A stretch of 64,000 bases of DNA. Source: Onchidella celtica. Taxonomy: Eukaryota; Mollusca; Gastropoda; Systellommatophora; Onchidiidae. Shown in pieces: positions 62,497 to 64,000 of this stretch. Where the stretch lies: contig OZ007570.1 in the NCBI GenBank assembly GCA_963931925.1, forward strand, positions 35,156,084 through 35,220,083. Reading direction: 5' to 3'. Positions within the stretch are counted from its first letter, which is position 1. Each line of letters opens with the position of its first letter. The position numbers and the translations under genes were made by a program. A model generated the notes under the pieces. It saw only the letters and a program-made list of their open reading frames with translations. It searched no databases and was not told the origin of the DNA.

Positions 62497-63610
62497 TGTC
62501 ACGAGCGAGTGAGCGAGGATCAATAGTTACGGGGAGAAGGGGGTAGAGTAAGATTAACTCACGGCCCACAATTAATGGAAAGCATGGAATGTTGTGAGTT
62601 GGGGGGTTTGGATGAGGCGAGATCGGTGTACTACAAGTCACTGCAAGTTAAGAAGTCCAAGGGGACAGACGTGAAGAAAGCAGTCGGGAGAATGTGTGTT
62701 TTCCAGTGATGACTGGTAGGTTGAACTATGATTGATAATTATGATGATTGATGTACTATATTCTCCTATGACCATGATGTAAATAAGTTATATGTGAGGA
62801 ATGTGAAAGTCATTGATTACTGTGTATAGAGATGTGCGCAATGAGCGATACATGTAAGTTAGGATCATGGATTCGTAGCGAGTCTGAGTACTGTGTAATA
62901 CGGTAGAGGTGTGTTACCGTAGAGAAGTGCAGATGTGTGGTGAGTGAAATGTGGACTGTTGTGTGTACGCTTGATGGTTCGTAATGAGTTGTGAAGTGGA
63001 TAGTAATTGTATGGTGTTATAGAGATGTAATGTTATTCTTATAGGTGCCGGGGTCGGGCCGTGAGGCTACCCGTGGTGGAGAGACTAGTACCGGGGATAG
63101 GCCAGCATAAGCGAGATGCCTGGGTTGGGCAGAAGGCTACCCACAGGCCAGCCTGAGTGAAGCTGTCGCGCAGGACAGCGAGAGCACATTAATCGTGGCA
63201 GTCTGGCCACAGACAGGGACGTTATGTATTAAGATATTAATGTGCTATTAAGATATTACTGTGCTATTAAGATATTGAGGGGAGATTGAGATACTGAGAT
63301 TAGGTTGAGCAGGAGCCAGTAAGATAGGCCCGCAAGTAGTACATACATTGAGGTGAGGCTGAGGCCGGAGTATATCTTAGAAAGTTATTATCGGGTTGTG
63401 GACCCGGAGATAGAATGAATGTTGGGAATAACGACCATTGGATGGTATTTAAATTGAATAATGTACTGTATGTAATTGCACGTATATCTTTATTTTTATG
63501 TATAATAAATGTGTGAGTCTGTTTGGTTGTTCTGTTAAGTGTTATACTTGTTCGTTCGTGATTGTTGTCCTGTCATAATCATTACATCTCCCAGTCTGGG
63601 ATTTGTGACA
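62497..63610 (+). mobile_element. Likely solo LTR in the upstream USP intron
   Basis: Starts TGTCACGAGCGAG, ends GGGATTTGTGACA, with TACAC repeated outside (62,492-62,496; 63,611-63,615). An AATAAA near 63,506 in the right third fits the polyadenylation signal of an LTR. It also carries short repeats (TATTAAGATATT units at about 63,228-63,275, and two related GGCTACCC/GGCCAGC blocks at 63,070-63,150). No internal genes. It reads opposite to the USP gene. Confidence 0.75.
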
Positions 63611-63615
63611 TACAC

Positions 63616-64000
63616 TGTTTTTAGTTCAATTCAATCTCATTTTATTATCGGCTCTTTGCACTGACCCCAGCCAATACTGAAAAAGAGCGCTGCACAGAGG
63701 AACAGTAGCAAACTTGATCACTGCTCTGGAGCAGTGTTTTTGCCACGAATGCCAGACAGGAGCTGCCTTGACATGCTGGATATTTGATTGTGAAGATGCA
63801 CAAATGCCCTGCATGATTTTTGCCCATCCTGTCCTACTTTAGTGTTTTCGAACTCTCATTTCAATTTGGCAATTTGTCCCCATGCAACATCAATCTTCTC
63901 CATGGCTTAGACTTGAGAAATCTAGTTGTAGATAAGTTTTACTGATGCCACACAATCACAATCGCCGTCTACTGGTCTTGCTATGCCTATATCATTCGAC
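63616..64000. other. No exon recognised; presumed USP intron
   Basis: Short minus-strand frames (for example the one holding HVKAAPVWHSWQKHC) do not match the expected ZnF-UBP or Cys-box exons of USP16/45 and have no convincing splice-site pair. The remaining 5' exons should be to the right. Confidence 0.5.

Noticed and set aside
63626-63827. Possible upstream USP exon on the minus strand
   Set aside because: No ZnF-UBP Cys/His pattern and no NTCFFNAVMQ-type Cys box; splice sites unconvincing.

Overview
The window is animal nuclear DNA: AT-rich, intron-rich, full of transposable elements, with canonical GT/AG splice sites. Two host genes lie tail to tail. Gene content (WDR3 and a USP16/45-type deubiquitinase) is conserved in all animals and does not place the species. 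The mix of L2/CR1-type and RNase-H-bearing LINEs, piggyBac-like and pogo-like MITEs and TGTCAC-ended LTRs would fit a marine invertebrate, perhaps a mollusc, but this is an inference.

Layout. 1-16.5 kb: no host gene that I can support; it holds a degraded L2-like LINE (5.8-8.0 kb, minus), a degraded CR1/Jockey-like LINE (13.2-15.3 kb, plus), two long tetranucleotide arrays, a palindrome-rich element built from GGTCTC units (11.4-12.0 kb), tRNA-B-box-bearing tandem repeats, and a candidate orphan exon at 8.8 kb with a decayed inverted relative at 2.5 kb. 16,600-36,989 (+): complete WDR3, 23 coding exons, 943 codons plus stop, the same length as human WDR3. Its introns carry two piggyBac-like MITEs, a pogo-like MITE, two more inverted-repeat elements, an L2-like LINE fragment and a 2 kb LINE 3' end with an open RT-RNase H frame. 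37-46.6 kb: the region between the convergent gene ends, with a likely solo LTR only 80 bp after the WDR3 stop and a second pogo-like MITE. 46,622-62,249 (-): 14 exons of a USP16/USP45-like gene; the upstream exons, including the one with the catalytic cysteine, lie beyond the right edge. Its 7.2 kb intron holds a nested stack: an old piggyBac-like copy, a solo LTR inside it, and a 4.9 kb LTR element with near-identical LTRs inside it as well. 62.5-63.6 kb: another likely solo LTR in the next USP intron.

Function. WDR3 is a UTP-B subunit of the nucleolar small-subunit processome; the USP16/45 family removes ubiquitin from histone H2A (USP16) or ERCC1 (USP45). I see no sign that the two genes work together. 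No CRISPR, operon, tRNA gene or rRNA gene was seen. I found no wholly new biological system; the most notable structures are the nested insertions, the GGTCTC palindrome element and the orphan exon pair.
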